Notes: generated by a model not told the origin, from the sequence alone. A stretch of DNA of 64,000 nt from IMCC2047 sp041395865 (GCA_041395865.1 JAWKZQ010000003.1:62001-126000); one strand, 5' to 3'; numbered from the stretch's first letter, positions 52,902-61,775 are shown. Program-made: numbers and translations.

Positions 52902-53165
52902 TTAGTACTTTCGGTTCAATGCAGCCTTCAGCGCATCTGCATCAAGCATCGATTCGGCAAGCAGACGCTTCAATTTCGCATTTTCTTCTTCGAGCTGTTT
53001 AAGGCGTCGCACATCCTGTGTATCCATGCCACCAAACTTCTTACGCCAGGTGTAAAAGGTCGCGTCTGATATGCCATGCTTTCGGCAAATCTCTGTCACC
53101 GGCACGCCGGCTTCGCCCTCTTTCAAAATAATAACAATCTGCTCGTCGGTGAATCTTCTTTTCAT
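52902..53165 (-). CDS. IS3-family transposase OrfA
   Basis: ATG 53165 (KRRFTDEQIV start, GGAG 9 bases upstream) is chosen over ATG 53180. The 87-residue product has a helix-turn-helix (VTEICRKHGISDATFYTWRK) and a C-terminal leucine-zipper-like helix (RLKQLEEENAKLKRLLAESM), as in IS407-type OrfA. It supplies DNA binding for the OrfAB transposase. Confidence 0.92.
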   Translation of the reverse strand: MKRRFTDEQIVIILKEGEAGVPVTEICRKHGISDATFYTWRKKFGGMDTQDVRRLKQLEEENAKLKRLLAESMLDADALKAALNRKY

Positions 53166-53424
53166 GTCCGCTTTCTCCATTATTGGCGGACTTTACTAAG
53201 TTCAGAGTGGCCCGGCTATAGGGGAGCAGGTCAGTGTCCGACTTTTTTGAAGGATTGCCCGGTGTGTGAGCGCAAGGCGTTGAAGTGCTTGAATAAGGAA
53301 GAAAAAACTGATTGATCAATGGATTATCCGTTTGGGTTAGCCATTTGCGCTCAAAAAATCTGATCGTCATTTTATGGTGGATGCCCCATAATTTAAGACC
53401 CGTCCATATGCAAAAGGTCGGTCT

Positions 53425-54372
53425 ATGTCTAACCCTCTCTCCTCGCTGTTCGGTGCGCTAAAGGTCTTTGTCCCTGTTTTTCTGTTTTTTGTGGTCGTAG
53501 GTGCTGTGGCTGGTTTTGGCCATCGCTCAAATACTGTTCATGAAAACTTATTGGCTGAAACGACTGTCCGGCTGCAGGGTGAGAGCTATGTTTTTGAATA
53601 TAACTGTGCGACCAACAACGCGGTGTTTATTTATTCCGTGGACGAGAACCGTGGCGAGTATCTGGCGGATTTGTCGACGCTGGTGGCTTTGAAGGAGACG
53701 GAACTGGCGCTGCCGACTGAACGTCTGGAGGAGTATCGCACAGTAATCAGCGCATTGCTCGGGGGCGTTGTGGGCGGTGTGAATTTGAAATCGGCATTAA
53801 AGAAGCCGCCGGGCGGCTGGACCTGGAAGGTGGTTAAAAAGACGTTGCTTGGCATTGTTGGTTCGGTGTCGGGCTATTCCAGCGGCTATTACCTGGGGGC
53901 GCACTATGACACGGGCTGTGATTCCGACCTGGCGGCTGCTGCCTTAAAAGATAAGGCGGTTATGCTCAGGGTTGAACGCGCGCAACTGTTGGTCAGCCTG
54001 TTGCAGCTGGAAAACCTGAAAGGGGCTGCGTTATCGCAAACGGGCAATGCCATTTACGAATGGGATAAAGACCCAGCGTTTATGTGTTCGGCGGTGCTGC
54101 GGGCGGAGAAAGAAAATTTAATGGCGATGATGCAGGTCGAAATTGAAGACCCGAACTCAACACACTTTCAGTTAATCGACAGGATTACGGCGATGTATAA
54201 CAAAGTCGCCGGTATGGCTGATTACCAAACGCTAGTCGACTTGAATGTGTTTAAGCTGGCGGGGCAGTTTGATGATTTTGAGGAATCCGATTCTGTGGTT
54301 GGCGAGCGTGTGCGAAACAATCGCCAGAAATGGAACGAAGCTTGCGAGGCGGTTGGCCGTGTTACGTTTTAG
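53425..54372 (+). CDS. Unknown exported/membrane protein with glycine-rich helical hairpin
   Basis: A 315-residue protein beginning with a strong hydrophobic helix (about 12-31, VFVPVFLFFVVVGAVAGF). A second weakly hydrophobic, Gly/Ser-rich region lies near 112-160 (ISALLGGVVGGVNLK, LLGIVGSVSGYSSGYYLGAH). Two or more Cys (NCATNN, DTGCDSD, FMCSAV, NEACEAV) could form disulfides. The C-terminal half is helical. No family is recognised. It starts 211 bp after the IS end, in a region with no other feature, and may be accessory cargo. Confidence 0.6.
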   Translation: MSNPLSSLFGALKVFVPVFLFFVVVGAVAGFGHRSNTVHENLLAETTVRLQGESYVFEYNCATNNAVFIYSVDENRGEYLADLSTLVALKETELALPTERLEEYRTVISALLGGVVGGVNLKSALKKPPGGWTWKVVKKTLLGIVGSVSGYSSGYYLGAHYDTGCDSDLAAAALKDKAVMLRVERAQLLVSLLQLENLKGAALSQTGNAIYEWDKDPAFMCSAVLRAEKENLMAMMQVEIEDPNSTHFQLIDRITAMYNKVAGMADYQTLVDLNVFKLAGQFDDFEESDSVVGERVRNNRQKWNEACEAVGRVTF

Positions 54373-54403
54373 GGTGTGAGCTTATAACGCACCATTTTCT
54401 GCG

Positions 54404-54592
54404 CTAGAAGGTGACAATGATGTAAAGCAGCCAAACCGGTATGCTCAAAAGCGTGACGAGCGTCCAAACCTCAAGGAAGGGGCCAAAGCCCGGCAGCTTT
54501 TCCAGCTTGTCTTTTAGAAGGCCTTTATCTATCCAGGCGGTGATCGCCAGCGTGGCAATATTTGCTAAAAACAGTTTCGTGACAATATCCAT
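54404..54592 (-). CDS. Small membrane protein
   Basis: A 62-residue protein with two hydrophobic segments (about 5-20, LFLANIATLAITAWID, and 40-60, WTLVTLLSIPVWLLYIIVTF) joined by a charged loop (KDKLEKLPGFGP). AGGA lies 8 bases before the ATG. Function is unknown. It is convergent with the preceding gene. Small size makes the call moderate. Confidence 0.5.
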   Translation of the reverse strand: MDIVTKLFLANIATLAITAWIDKGLLKDKLEKLPGFGPFLEVWTLVTLLSIPVWLLYIIVTF

Positions 54593-54749
54593 TCCCCGAT
54601 CCTATCGGAATAAACCTGTCGGAATAAATAAAGAGATACAAAAATAGGCGTTAGCGCTTGGATTAAAGAGGTGTTTAAAGCGGGCAGAGCCCTTTAATTC
54701 GGGCGGGGTAAACTCCGTAATGCTGAGCCGCTGATGCGTTTGCGCGCGA

Positions 54750-54977
54750 CTAGTGGCTTGCCGCTCTGAATATTCTAATAAACAGGCACTTAATGGCTTT
54801 GAACTGTTTTTCAGTCAATTCATGCCGCGCATTCTCCAGCCTTGCAAAACACTCAGCCTGGTAGCGGATAGTGTCGTTTGTCAGCTTAATCCGGGAGTTG
54901 CTGGCGTGTTGTTTCTTCGTTGTGCCGGTGATCATTGCTTCATGGATGTTCATTAGCTTTAACCTTTGTTTTGTCAT
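54750..54977 (-). CDS. Possible small basic protein
   Basis: A 75-residue frame (KQRLKLMNIHEAMITG start; longer start at 55088 is hydrophobic and unlikely). Rich in Lys/Arg and helical (ARLENARHELTEKQFKAIKC). No homologue is recognised. It lies in the gap between the small membrane protein and the MATE gene, with no clear Shine-Dalgarno; it may be chance. Confidence 0.3.
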   Translation of the reverse strand: MTKQRLKLMNIHEAMITGTTKKQHASNSRIKLTNDTIRYQAECFARLENARHELTEKQFKAIKCLFIRIFRAASH

Positions 54978-55173
54978 GTTTCTTCTGACTCTAGGGTTAT
55001 TTAAAACCGTTGCTGCTGAACGGAGGCTGAATGGGGGAATCTTTATAATGAGCGAGAATTCAGCGGTGTAATGAAAGGTGAGTTTCACTGACGTTTAGTC
55101 CGCCAATCAGGTACTATCCGGTACCTGCTTTTTACTCAGCATAAATGTTTAATTTCCCCGGGTGTTTTATTGA

Positions 55174-56568
55174 ATGGATGAAATCAATCAGCCACTAGCG
55201 TCAGCGCGTCAATCGCTGGTTTCACGCACGTTGGATGAGTGGCGTACCTTGGCTATTTTGGGTGGCCCTATATTGGTGGCGCAGGTGGCGCAGATGGCGA
55301 ATGGCGTTATCGATACGCTGATGGCGGGGCACGCCAGCGCTGAGGATTTGGCGGGCGTGGGCATCGGTAACAGTCTATGGATGCCGCTGTTCCTGTTTTT
55401 CATGGGGACGTTGGGTGCGCAGCAACCGATTATTTCCGGGTACAACGGCGCCCGCAGTTTTGAAAAAATTATTCCTACCGTTTGGCAGGGCATTTATCTG
55501 GCGAGCATCGGGGCTGTCATCATGATCTTGCTGCTGACGAATGTGCACCCGGTGCTGAGTCTGTTGAATCTGGAACCGAATACCGCACGTATATCCCAGG
55601 GCTATCTGGATGCCTTTGCCTGGGGTGTGCCGGCCATGTTGCTGATGGCTGCGTTGCGCGGATTGACGGATGGGATGGGGCATACCCGTGTCATTATGGC
55701 GTTTTCGCTGTTGGGTACGCTGTGCAATCTGCCGCTCAACTATATCTTTATTTACGGCAAGCTGGGGTTGCCAGCGATGGGCGGCATTGGCTGTGGTTGG
55801 GCGACTTCTTTGTCTAACGCCATTGCGGTGATTGCTTTGCTGGTGTACTTGAATCGCAGCCAGCTTTTTCAACAGGTGCATTTGCTTAAGGGCTGGATGA
55901 AGCCGGACCTTGAGCGGGTGCGTTATATCCTGAAAATCGGTTTGCCGATTGGTTTTACGGTTTTTGTGGAAGTCAGCCTGTTCTGTGTGATCGCGCTTTT
56001 CCTGGCATCGCTCGGACCGGTTGTCGTGGCCGGGCATCAAATTGCCCTGAACGTGGTCTCGTTGATGTTTATGGTGCCGCTGAGTGTGGGCATGGCGCTG
56101 ACGCTGCGGGTGAGCTTCCTGATGGGAGCGGGGGCGCCGGATACGGCGCGACTGATTGCGCGCAGTGCGCTGATATTTGCGGTGGGCCTTTCGCTGGTTT
56201 TTGCGACCTTACTGCTGGTATTTTCCCCGCAGGTCGCGGCCCTTTATACCGGTGATTCGGACGTTCAGGCCGTTGCTACGCAATTGCTGGGCTTAGCTGC
56301 CTTTTTCCAGGTGGCGGACATCATTCAGGTGACCTGCATCAGTGCATTGCGAGGCTATAAAGACACCCGCATCCCGATGTTTATTGTGTTGTTTTCCTTC
56401 TGGGGCGTGGGGCTGTCATTGGGTTACATACTCACTTTCACCGATTATTTGTGGCCAGCCATGGGCGCGGCAGGATTCTGGATTGGGCTTACGGCGGGGC
56501 TGACGTCGGCAAGTATATTGCTGATTTCGCGCTTGTTTCTGTATCGACCAAAGCCGGAATTAGCGTAA
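55174..56568 (+). CDS. MATE-family efflux transporter (NorM-like)
   Basis: A 464-residue inner-membrane antiporter with twelve membrane helices in two pseudo-symmetric halves. MATE signatures are ILGGPILVAQVAQMANGVID near residues 29-48, the VDTLMAGH-equivalent IDTLMAGHAS, PALLLMAALRGLTDGMGHTR (given here as PAMLLMAALRGLTDG), and the second half AGHQIALNVVSLMFMVPLSV. It exports cationic drugs using Na+ or H+. ATG 55174 is the first suitable start. No regulator is adjacent. Confidence 0.93.
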   Translation: MDEINQPLASARQSLVSRTLDEWRTLAILGGPILVAQVAQMANGVIDTLMAGHASAEDLAGVGIGNSLWMPLFLFFMGTLGAQQPIISGYNGARSFEKIIPTVWQGIYLASIGAVIMILLLTNVHPVLSLLNLEPNTARISQGYLDAFAWGVPAMLLMAALRGLTDGMGHTRVIMAFSLLGTLCNLPLNYIFIYGKLGLPAMGGIGCGWATSLSNAIAVIALLVYLNRSQLFQQVHLLKGWMKPDLERVRYILKIGLPIGFTVFVEVSLFCVIALFLASLGPVVVAGHQIALNVVSLMFMVPLSVGMALTLRVSFLMGAGAPDTARLIARSALIFAVGLSLVFATLLLVFSPQVAALYTGDSDVQAVATQLLGLAAFFQVADIIQVTCISALRGYKDTRIPMFIVLFSFWGVGLSLGYILTFTDYLWPAMGAAGFWIGLTAGLTSASILLISRLFLYRPKPELA

Positions 56569-56619
56569 AGGGCGTTTCGGAAGTGCTTGGACTATTTTGG
56601 ATTAAATAGGATAAAGAAA

Positions 56620-56706
56620 TGGTGCCCGGGGCCGGACTTGAACCGGCACGCTCTAACGAGCGGGAGATTTTAAGTCTCCTATGTCTACCAATTCCATCAC
56701 CCGGGC
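56620..56706 (-). tRNA. tRNA-Leu (anticodon TAA)
   Basis: The minus-strand sequence begins GCCCGGGTGATGGAATTGGT and ends GGGCACCA, with the anticodon TAA in the ACTTAAAAT loop, a long class II variable arm and an encoded CCA. The 87-nt length fits tRNA-Leu. It is third in the order Gly-Cys-Leu, as in enterobacterial glyW-cysT-leuZ. Confidence 0.97.
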
Positions 56707-56746
56707 TTGGGTGGGGTTACCAGCCGGGAGGCAGGTTTATTTTAGA

Positions 56747-56820
56747 TGGAGGCGCGGGTCGGAATCGAACCGGCGTACACTGAGTTGCAGTCAGCTGCAT
56801 AACCACTCTGCCACCGCGCC
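56747..56820 (-). tRNA. tRNA-Cys (anticodon GCA)
   Basis: Minus strand starts GGCGCGGTGGCAGAGTGGTT and ends CGCGCCTCCA, with the acceptor stem GGCGCGG/CCGCGCC paired, anticodon GCA in ACTGCAACT, GTTCGATTC T-loop and encoded CCA. The 74-nt length is typical. Confidence 0.97.
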
Positions 56821-56852
56821 ACTTATCTAAAACTGCTGGTATGAAGTGTAAT

Positions 56853-56928
56853 TGGAGCGGGAAACGAGATTCGAACTCGCGACCCCAACCTTGGCAAGGT
56901 TGTGCTCTACCAACTGAGCTATTCCCGC
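56853..56928 (-). tRNA. tRNA-Gly (anticodon GCC)
   Basis: Minus strand starts GCGGGAATAGCTCAGTTGGT and ends CCCGCTCCA, with anticodon GCC in CTTGCCAAG, GTTCGAATC T-loop and encoded CCA. It is first in the tRNA operon, next to the promoter. Confidence 0.97.
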
Positions 56929-56986
56929 TTTGTAACTACACATCCCGGAGGTGAGCAACAGTTGCTGCTCTGTTCAAGGAGCAGCT

Positions 56987-57014
56987 ATTTTAGCGTTCTG
57001 CTTAAGAGAGTCAA
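56987..57014 (-). promoter_or_regulatory. Sigma-70 promoter of the tRNA operon
   Basis: On the minus strand, TTGACT (57009-57014) and TAAAAT (56987-56992) are separated by 16 bases. This lies about 60 bases upstream of tRNA-Gly. Confidence 0.6.
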
Positions 57015-57031
57015 GGAGGATTCGTAAGAGT

Positions 57032-57796
57032 TTACGCATCCTTTAGGAATTGTTTGACCAGACGGCTGAAGGTTTCGGGTTTGTCGCTGTGCAGCCAGTG
57101 GCCGGCGCCATTGATAACCTTAACTTTTGCATTGGGGAAGAGTGCTAAGATTGAGTTTTTGTGCTTGCTCTGGATGTAGGCAGAGTCCATTCCCTTTAGA
57201 AACAACGTTGGCCCTGAGAATGCTTTTCCAGCGGGTGCCTGTGCGAGTTCTTCATAGTGCTCGGTGATTGCCCCGAGGTTTAACTTCAAGCCGTAGTGCC
57301 CGTTTTCCTGACGTATCAGATTTTTGAGTAAAAAGGCTCGTACGGCGGGCGTTTCAACATAGTTATTGAGTAATTGGTCCGCCTGTTGGCGTGTTGTGAT
57401 GCGGCTCTGTTCGATGACTCTAAGGCCATCCAGAATGGGGTTAGGGTGTCGAGGATAGGTGACCGGCGCTATGTCGGCCACAATCAATTTGCCGATACGG
57501 TGAGGGACGCTCAAGGCAACTTGCATCGCCACTTTCCCTCCCATGGAATGGCCGAGCAGGTGAGCTTGTTCGATGTGTTCGTTATCCATCAATTCAACAA
57601 TGTCGGCGGCCATGTTGCTGTAGTTCATTTCGGGGCTGTGTGGGGATGCCCCGTGATTGCGCAAATCGACCTGGTAGACACTGTATTCGTCCGCCAGCGC
57701 TTTGGCAGCCAAACCCAGGTTGCTGAGCGAGCCAAACAGGCCGTGCAGCAGGATAACGGTTGGCCCCTGGCCCTGCCGGGAAAAATTGAGTTTCAT
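57032..57796 (-). CDS. ybfF: Alpha/beta-fold esterase (YbfF-like)
   Basis: A 254-residue serine hydrolase. The fold starts VILLHGLFGSLSNLG near residues 14-28 (oxyanion His-Gly), the nucleophile elbow is LLGHSMGGKVAMQVA near 84-98, and the C-terminal His is in INGAGHWLHSD near 230-240. The SMGGK motif, VDLRNHGASPHS and length match YbfF, an esterase that acts on acyl-CoA or short-chain esters. The gene is on the minus strand; its promoter region faces the TauE gene. Confidence 0.88.
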   Translation of the reverse strand: MKLNFSRQGQGPTVILLHGLFGSLSNLGLAAKALADEYSVYQVDLRNHGASPHSPEMNYSNMAADIVELMDNEHIEQAHLLGHSMGGKVAMQVALSVPHRIGKLIVADIAPVTYPRHPNPILDGLRVIEQSRITTRQQADQLLNNYVETPAVRAFLLKNLIRQENGHYGLKLNLGAITEHYEELAQAPAGKAFSGPTLFLKGMDSAYIQSKHKNSILALFPNAKVKVINGAGHWLHSDKPETFSRLVKQFLKDA

Positions 57797-57899
57797 TAAC
57801 TAACACTCATTGTTATGATCGCCGACCCATATAGAAGACGCTAAGTAGAAGGCGTCAAGGCTCGTTTCTTTCCACCAACCATAACAAAACTGACGCACC

Positions 57900-58655
57900 A
57901 TGGACCCTATTTTTTATTACATTCTGCTGCTGGTAACGGGCTTGATTGCGGGTGTTATTAACACGCTCGCAGGCGGTGGGTCGAATTTGACCGTTCCTGC
58001 CTTGATGATGATGGGAATGCCGGCCGATGTTGCCAATGCGACTAACCGATTAGGTGTCGGCCTGCAGTGTGTGGTGGGCGTACGCGGGTTTAAGCGACAC
58101 AATAAACTGGATATGAGCGATGCCGTGCCGATTGTCGGCATGACGCTCGGTGGCGGCTTGGTCGGTTCGCTGGCGGCTTCTTATCTGCCTAACACATATC
58201 TCAAGCCCGTTCTGCTTGGCGCTATGGTGACTATGGCGCTGATTATCCTTATTCGCCCCTCTATTGTTATGCCGGAGCCTGGCGAGCCGGTATTTCGTCT
58301 TTCAGAGCGTCGCGGAGCAAAGTGGATTCTGTTTGTGGCGGGTATTTATGGCGGCTTTGTTCAGGCCGGTGTGGGTTTTATTCTGATTGCGGCGATTGCC
58401 GGCTCATTACGCTACGACCTGGTGCGCACCAATGCCTTAAAGATGCTTTGCACGATTGGTTTTACATTGATCGCGTTGACGGTATTTATTGCCCGCGGCC
58501 AGGTGCAATGGGTGCCGGGTCTGGTGCTGGCCTGTGGGACTATGGTTGGGGCGCATTTTGCCGTAAAGATGGCGTTAAAGGTGAGTCAGAAAGCGCTGAA
58601 ATGGTTTTTGTTCGTCATGACATTGTTTGCCTGCGGAGCGGCGATGCTGACGTGA
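57900..58655 (+). CDS. TauE/SafE-family anion permease
   Basis: A 251-residue inner-membrane protein with eight hydrophobic segments and an internal duplication typical of TauE/SafE. The first half has the signature AGGGSNLTVPALMMMGMPAD near residues 24-43 and ATNRLGVGLQCVVG; the second has GFVQAGVGFILIAAIAGSLR. The family exports sulfite, sulfonates or organic anions. It ends just before a bidirectional terminator shared with the aminotransferase. Confidence 0.9.
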   Translation: MDPIFYYILLLVTGLIAGVINTLAGGGSNLTVPALMMMGMPADVANATNRLGVGLQCVVGVRGFKRHNKLDMSDAVPIVGMTLGGGLVGSLAASYLPNTYLKPVLLGAMVTMALIILIRPSIVMPEPGEPVFRLSERRGAKWILFVAGIYGGFVQAGVGFILIAAIAGSLRYDLVRTNALKMLCTIGFTLIALTVFIARGQVQWVPGLVLACGTMVGAHFAVKMALKVSQKALKWFLFVMTLFACGAAMLT

Positions 58656-58664
58656 TGGGAAAAC

Positions 58665-58694
58665 AAAAAAGGCCGTCGATTGACGGCCTTTTTT
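58665..58694. terminator. Bidirectional rho-independent terminator
   Basis: AAAAAA-GGCCGTC (58671-58677)-GATT-GACGGCC (58682-58688)-TTTTTT. A 7-bp GC-rich stem with U-runs on both sides serves the TauE gene (plus) and the aminotransferase (minus), whose stops lie on either side. Confidence 0.93.
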
Positions 58695-58719
58695 GTATCA
58701 AGTTTTTGGCCTGTGAGAG

Positions 58720-60000
58720 CTAGATATTTTTTAACGCCTGGCGTACCGAAGCCAGTTTGACGCAGGTGCAGAACACCTCCATCGTCAGTTCGATTTCTTC
58801 CAGACTTGGGAATGAGGGCGCAAGGCGGATGTTGCGGTCCTGGGGGTCATTTCCATAGGGGAATGTGGCGCCAGCCGGGGTTAACTTAACACCAATTTCG
58901 CCTGCCAGGGAGACAACCTGTTTGGCCAGGCCGGGCCGTGTATTGACGGATACAAAATAGCCGCCTTCAGGGGTTTCCCAGTTCAGAAGATCGTTGCTGC
59001 CAAATTCGGCTTCCAGCTTTTCCAGAACGGCGGCGAAGCGGGGGAGCAGCAGTGCGGCATGTTTTTTCATATGGGCTTTCAGGGCGTCGATATCCGGAAG
59101 GAAGCGCATATGACGCAGCTGGTTGACCTTGTCTGGGCCGATCAGTGAAGCGCCAAGGCGTTTTTTGAATTCCTTGAGGTTCGAGCCTGTTGCGGCCATG
59201 AAGGCGATGCCTGCACCGGCAAAGGTGATTTTAGAGGTGGAGGCAAACTGCAACATGGTGTTTTCCGTGCCGTATTTTTTGCACAGATCCATGACGTTGG
59301 AGAGTGCGGGGGCGCCGTCGCTTAAATCGTGCACGGCGTAGGCGTTATCCCAGAAAATACGGAAGTTGGAAGGGGCGATGCGCCCTAACTGAGCGATACG
59401 CTCCACAACCTCGTCGCTGTAGACGATGCCTGTCGGGTTAGAAAAGCGCGGGACACACCACATGGCTTTGATGTTGCGGTCGTTGCGGATCAATTCTTCC
59501 ACTTGATCCATGTCCGGGCCTTCGGCCGTCATGCGTACCGGGATCATTTCGATGCCTAAATCTTCACAAATGAAGAAGTGGCGGTCATAGCCGGGGGAAG
59601 GGCACAGGCATTTGATTTGCCCTTCGGTTTGCCAGGCTGTTCCGGGGCCGTCAGGGCCGAAAAGGAAAGCAAAGGTCATTGCCTGGCGCATCATGGTCAG
59701 GCTGCTGTTGCCACCGGCAATAATTTCATCAATGGATACGCCCAACAGGTCGGCACCCAGTTGGCGTGCTTCTTCAATACCTTCCAGACCGCCGTAGTTA
59801 CGCGTGTCGGTCCCATCCAGGGAGCGGTAATCGCCCTTGAGAATGCCGTCCAGACAATTTGAAAGATCCAGTTGTTGGGGGGAGGGCTTGCCTCGGGTTA
59901 AGTCCAGGTTTAACTGTTGGGCCTCCAGTTCTGAGTAGCGGGCAGCCAGTTCTGACTCCCATTGCTGCAGCTGTTCTTTGCCGGCTTCGTTAAGGTGCAA
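58720..60000 (-). CDS. Aspartate aminotransferase, class Ic-like
   Basis: A 426-residue PLP-dependent aminotransferase of the Ic (AspT) type. The sequence shows LNLDLTRGKPSPQQLDLS near residues 29-46, IFWDNAYAVHDL near 216-227 for the PLP Asp/Tyr, and the Schiff-base Lys in FASTSKITFAGAG near 255-267. A conserved Arg in NIRLAPSFPS binds the substrate carboxylate. It probably interconverts aspartate and oxaloacetate using 2-oxoglutarate. It is a single minus-strand gene ending in the terminator above. Confidence 0.9.
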   Translation of the reverse strand: MHLNEAGKEQLQQWESELAARYSELEAQQLNLDLTRGKPSPQQLDLSNCLDGILKGDYRSLDGTDTRNYGGLEGIEEARQLGADLLGVSIDEIIAGGNSSLTMMRQAMTFAFLFGPDGPGTAWQTEGQIKCLCPSPGYDRHFFICEDLGIEMIPVRMTAEGPDMDQVEELIRNDRNIKAMWCVPRFSNPTGIVYSDEVVERIAQLGRIAPSNFRIFWDNAYAVHDLSDGAPALSNVMDLCKKYGTENTMLQFASTSKITFAGAGIAFMAATGSNLKEFKKRLGASLIGPDKVNQLRHMRFLPDIDALKAHMKKHAALLLPRFAAVLEKLEAEFGSNDLLNWETPEGGYFVSVNTRPGLAKQVVSLAGEIGVKLTPAGATFPYGNDPQDRNIRLAPSFPSLEEIELTMEVFCTCVKLASVRQALKNI

Positions 60001-60258
60001 GGTGGTGATCCTCAGTTGAGATTTACTGATCCAATTGATGCGAAATGCGCTGCATTATAATGCTTATAAACAGGCAGCTAAATAGGCCTGGATCAATAAA
60101 CTTTTCAAATTATTTGTGGCTGCTGCCGGGCCGCGATTTTATGAAAAAGTGACTGATTTCCCGTGAGTTGGCATTAAATAACCATGGGCGCATAATGGAA
60201 CGGCAAGCATCAATCAAAAGAGGTGGTTTTACAATAAATAGAAAGAGAGGAAATCACA

Positions 60259-60798
60259 GTGAAAAACCTATTAATTAGTTTTTTTGGATGTGCTTTACCT
60301 ACTTTATTTTCAGCGAACCTATTTGCCTTGGACGGGATTCGTATTGCTGCGGGAGGAGGTGAATACTCCTCTGAAGTGTATAAGATCAGCTTGCTGGAAA
60401 ATTTTGACAAAACCTGGTTTTCTGGGCGGGTGAAAGGGCATTGGGAGCTGGGCTTCAGCCATTGGGATAGTGATAGTGATAGGGGCACCGTTCACGATGT
60501 CCAGGCCATCGGTTTTGCACCTGTCTTTATTTACGATTTCGGTTCAGTCGGAGCGACTGGCCAGCCCTATTTGGAATACAGTGTCGGCTTGCTTTACATG
60601 AATGAAGAAAGCATCGGTGATAACGAAATGGGGCAGCGCTGGCAGTTTGATAATCGTGTCGGTGTCGGGGTGCGTTTCGGCCCCAATCAGCGACACGATC
60701 TCAGTATTAGCATCCGGCACGTATCAAACGCATCCACGGACGAAGAGAATGATGGCTTTAACAGTGGGCAGATAGCATATACCTACCACTGTTTTTAA
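60259..60798 (+). CDS. pagL: Lipid A deacylase PagL-like (acyloxyacyl hydrolase)
   Basis: A 179-residue outer-membrane protein from GTG 60259, preceded by GAGAGGA. A signal peptide (about 1-24) leads into an eight-stranded barrel. The active-site motif is SIRHVSNAS with His154 and Ser156, as in PagL. The third catalytic residue of Pseudomonas PagL is Glu, 14 residues after the His; here that position is Asn168 (NDGFNSG). The terminal residue is Phe. PagL removes the 3-O-acyl chain of lipid A and would act with EptA-type modification. It is single and lies far from the eptA island. The 258-bp region before it has no other feature I can support. Confidence 0.85.
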   Translation: MKNLLISFFGCALPTLFSANLFALDGIRIAAGGGEYSSEVYKISLLENFDKTWFSGRVKGHWELGFSHWDSDSDRGTVHDVQAIGFAPVFIYDFGSVGATGQPYLEYSVGLLYMNEESIGDNEMGQRWQFDNRVGVGVRFGPNQRHDLSISIRHVSNASTDEENDGFNSGQIAYTYHCF

Positions 60799-60818
60799 AA
60801 ACGCTGTCTGAGCAGCGG

Positions 60819-61775
60819 CTAGGATTGCTCCTGCTGGTGCAGCATTTCAGTAATGCGTGTGGCGGCCTCAAGTGCACGCAGGCCGTCTTCGCCTGAAACC
60901 AGGGGCGCTGATCCATTCTGGACGCAGTCGATGAAAGCGGCTATCTCGGTTTGCAGTGCGTCCCCATCCTCATAAATATTCTCCGTGCTGTTGATGTCGG
61001 GCACGCCGGGGAACATTTCACCTTCGCCTTTGGTGTGATAACTGAAAATCCGGTTTTGGAAGTCGATTGACAGGTAGGCATCGGGTTGGAAGATGCGCAT
61101 TTTGCGTTCGGACTTGAGGCTAATTCGACTGGCGGTAACGTTCGCTACGCAGCCGCTGGCAAAGGTCAGGCGGGCATTGGCAATATCGGTGGCATCGGAC
61201 AACACCTTGGTTCCACTCACGTCGATGCTGACCAGTTCCGAGCGTACGGTGGAAAGGATGATATCAATGTCGTGGATCATCAGGTCGAGAATGACGTCAA
61301 CATCGGTTGCGCGAGGCTTATAGGGCGCCAGGCGGTGGGCCTCGATGAAACGGGGTTGGACCAATACTTTGTCCAGATCCAGCATGGCGGCATTAAAGCG
61401 TTCCAGGTGGCCGACCTGGAGAATGCAGTTGTTGGCTTTGGCCGTTTCGATCAAATCCCGGGCTTCATCAGGGGTGACGGTAATGGGTTTTTCAACCAGC
61501 ACGTGAATGCCCTGCTCAAGGAATTCTTTGGCGATACGGTGGTGTAGGGTTGTCGGCGTAACGATACTGACCGCATCCACCTGGCCGAAGAGGTCACGGT
61601 GATCCGTGTAAGCCTCAACACCGTGTTCGGCTGCAATTGTTTTTGCATTCTCGGCGTTGTTATCGACGACGCCTATCAGGTTGCTACCGGGCAGGGTGGC
61701 GTATTTCTGGGCGTGGAATTTTCCGAGATAACCAACGCCGACGACGGCGGTGCGGATTGCAGTAGATGAGGTCAT
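60819..61775 (-). CDS. Gfo/Idh/MocA-family oxidoreductase
   Basis: A 318-residue NAD(P)-dependent sugar-type dehydrogenase. The Rossmann motif VVGVGYLGKFHAQKY is near residues 11-25, the EKP motif HVLVEKPIT is near 91-99, and the HLERFN motif (GHLERFNAAM) and LMIHDIDIILS near 165-175 give catalytic Lys and His. Such enzymes oxidise or reduce UDP-sugars, inositols or similar. It is single in direction between PagL and topA. Similar proteins encode steps of modified LPS sugars (for example GnnA-like), but nothing here fixes the substrate. Confidence 0.87.
   Translation of the reverse strand: MTSSTAIRTAVVGVGYLGKFHAQKYATLPGSNLIGVVDNNAENAKTIAAEHGVEAYTDHRDLFGQVDAVSIVTPTTLHHRIAKEFLEQGIHVLVEKPITVTPDEARDLIETAKANNCILQVGHLERFNAAMLDLDKVLVQPRFIEAHRLAPYKPRATDVDVILDLMIHDIDIILSTVRSELVSIDVSGTKVLSDATDIANARLTFASGCVANVTASRISLKSERKMRIFQPDAYLSIDFQNRIFSYHTKGEGEMFPGVPDINSTENIYEDGDALQTEIAAFIDCVQNGSAPLVSGEDGLRALEAATRITEMLHQQEQS

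Larger units (their letters stand above)
52014..53213 (-). mobile_element. IS3-family element, IS407-like group
   Basis: A 1.2-kb element with orfA and orfB in the IS3 arrangement. The imperfect terminal inverted repeats are GGGCCACT-N4-ACTTAGTAAA at 52014 inward and its match ending at 53213, with GGGCCACT-N4-ACTTAGTAAA on the opposite strand. Outside the ends, the flanks TTTA and GGCT do not match, so no 4-bp target duplication is visible. It appears intact. It inserted into intergenic accessory DNA. Confidence 0.9.

Noticed and set aside
53041..53370. A 109-codon minus-strand frame spanning the IS right end
   Set aside because: It crosses the IS terminal repeat and overlaps orfA in another frame; no family match.
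55375..56040. A 221-codon minus-strand frame opposite the MATE gene
   Set aside because: Gln/His-rich shadow of a membrane-protein gene; the plus-strand MATE frame is certain.
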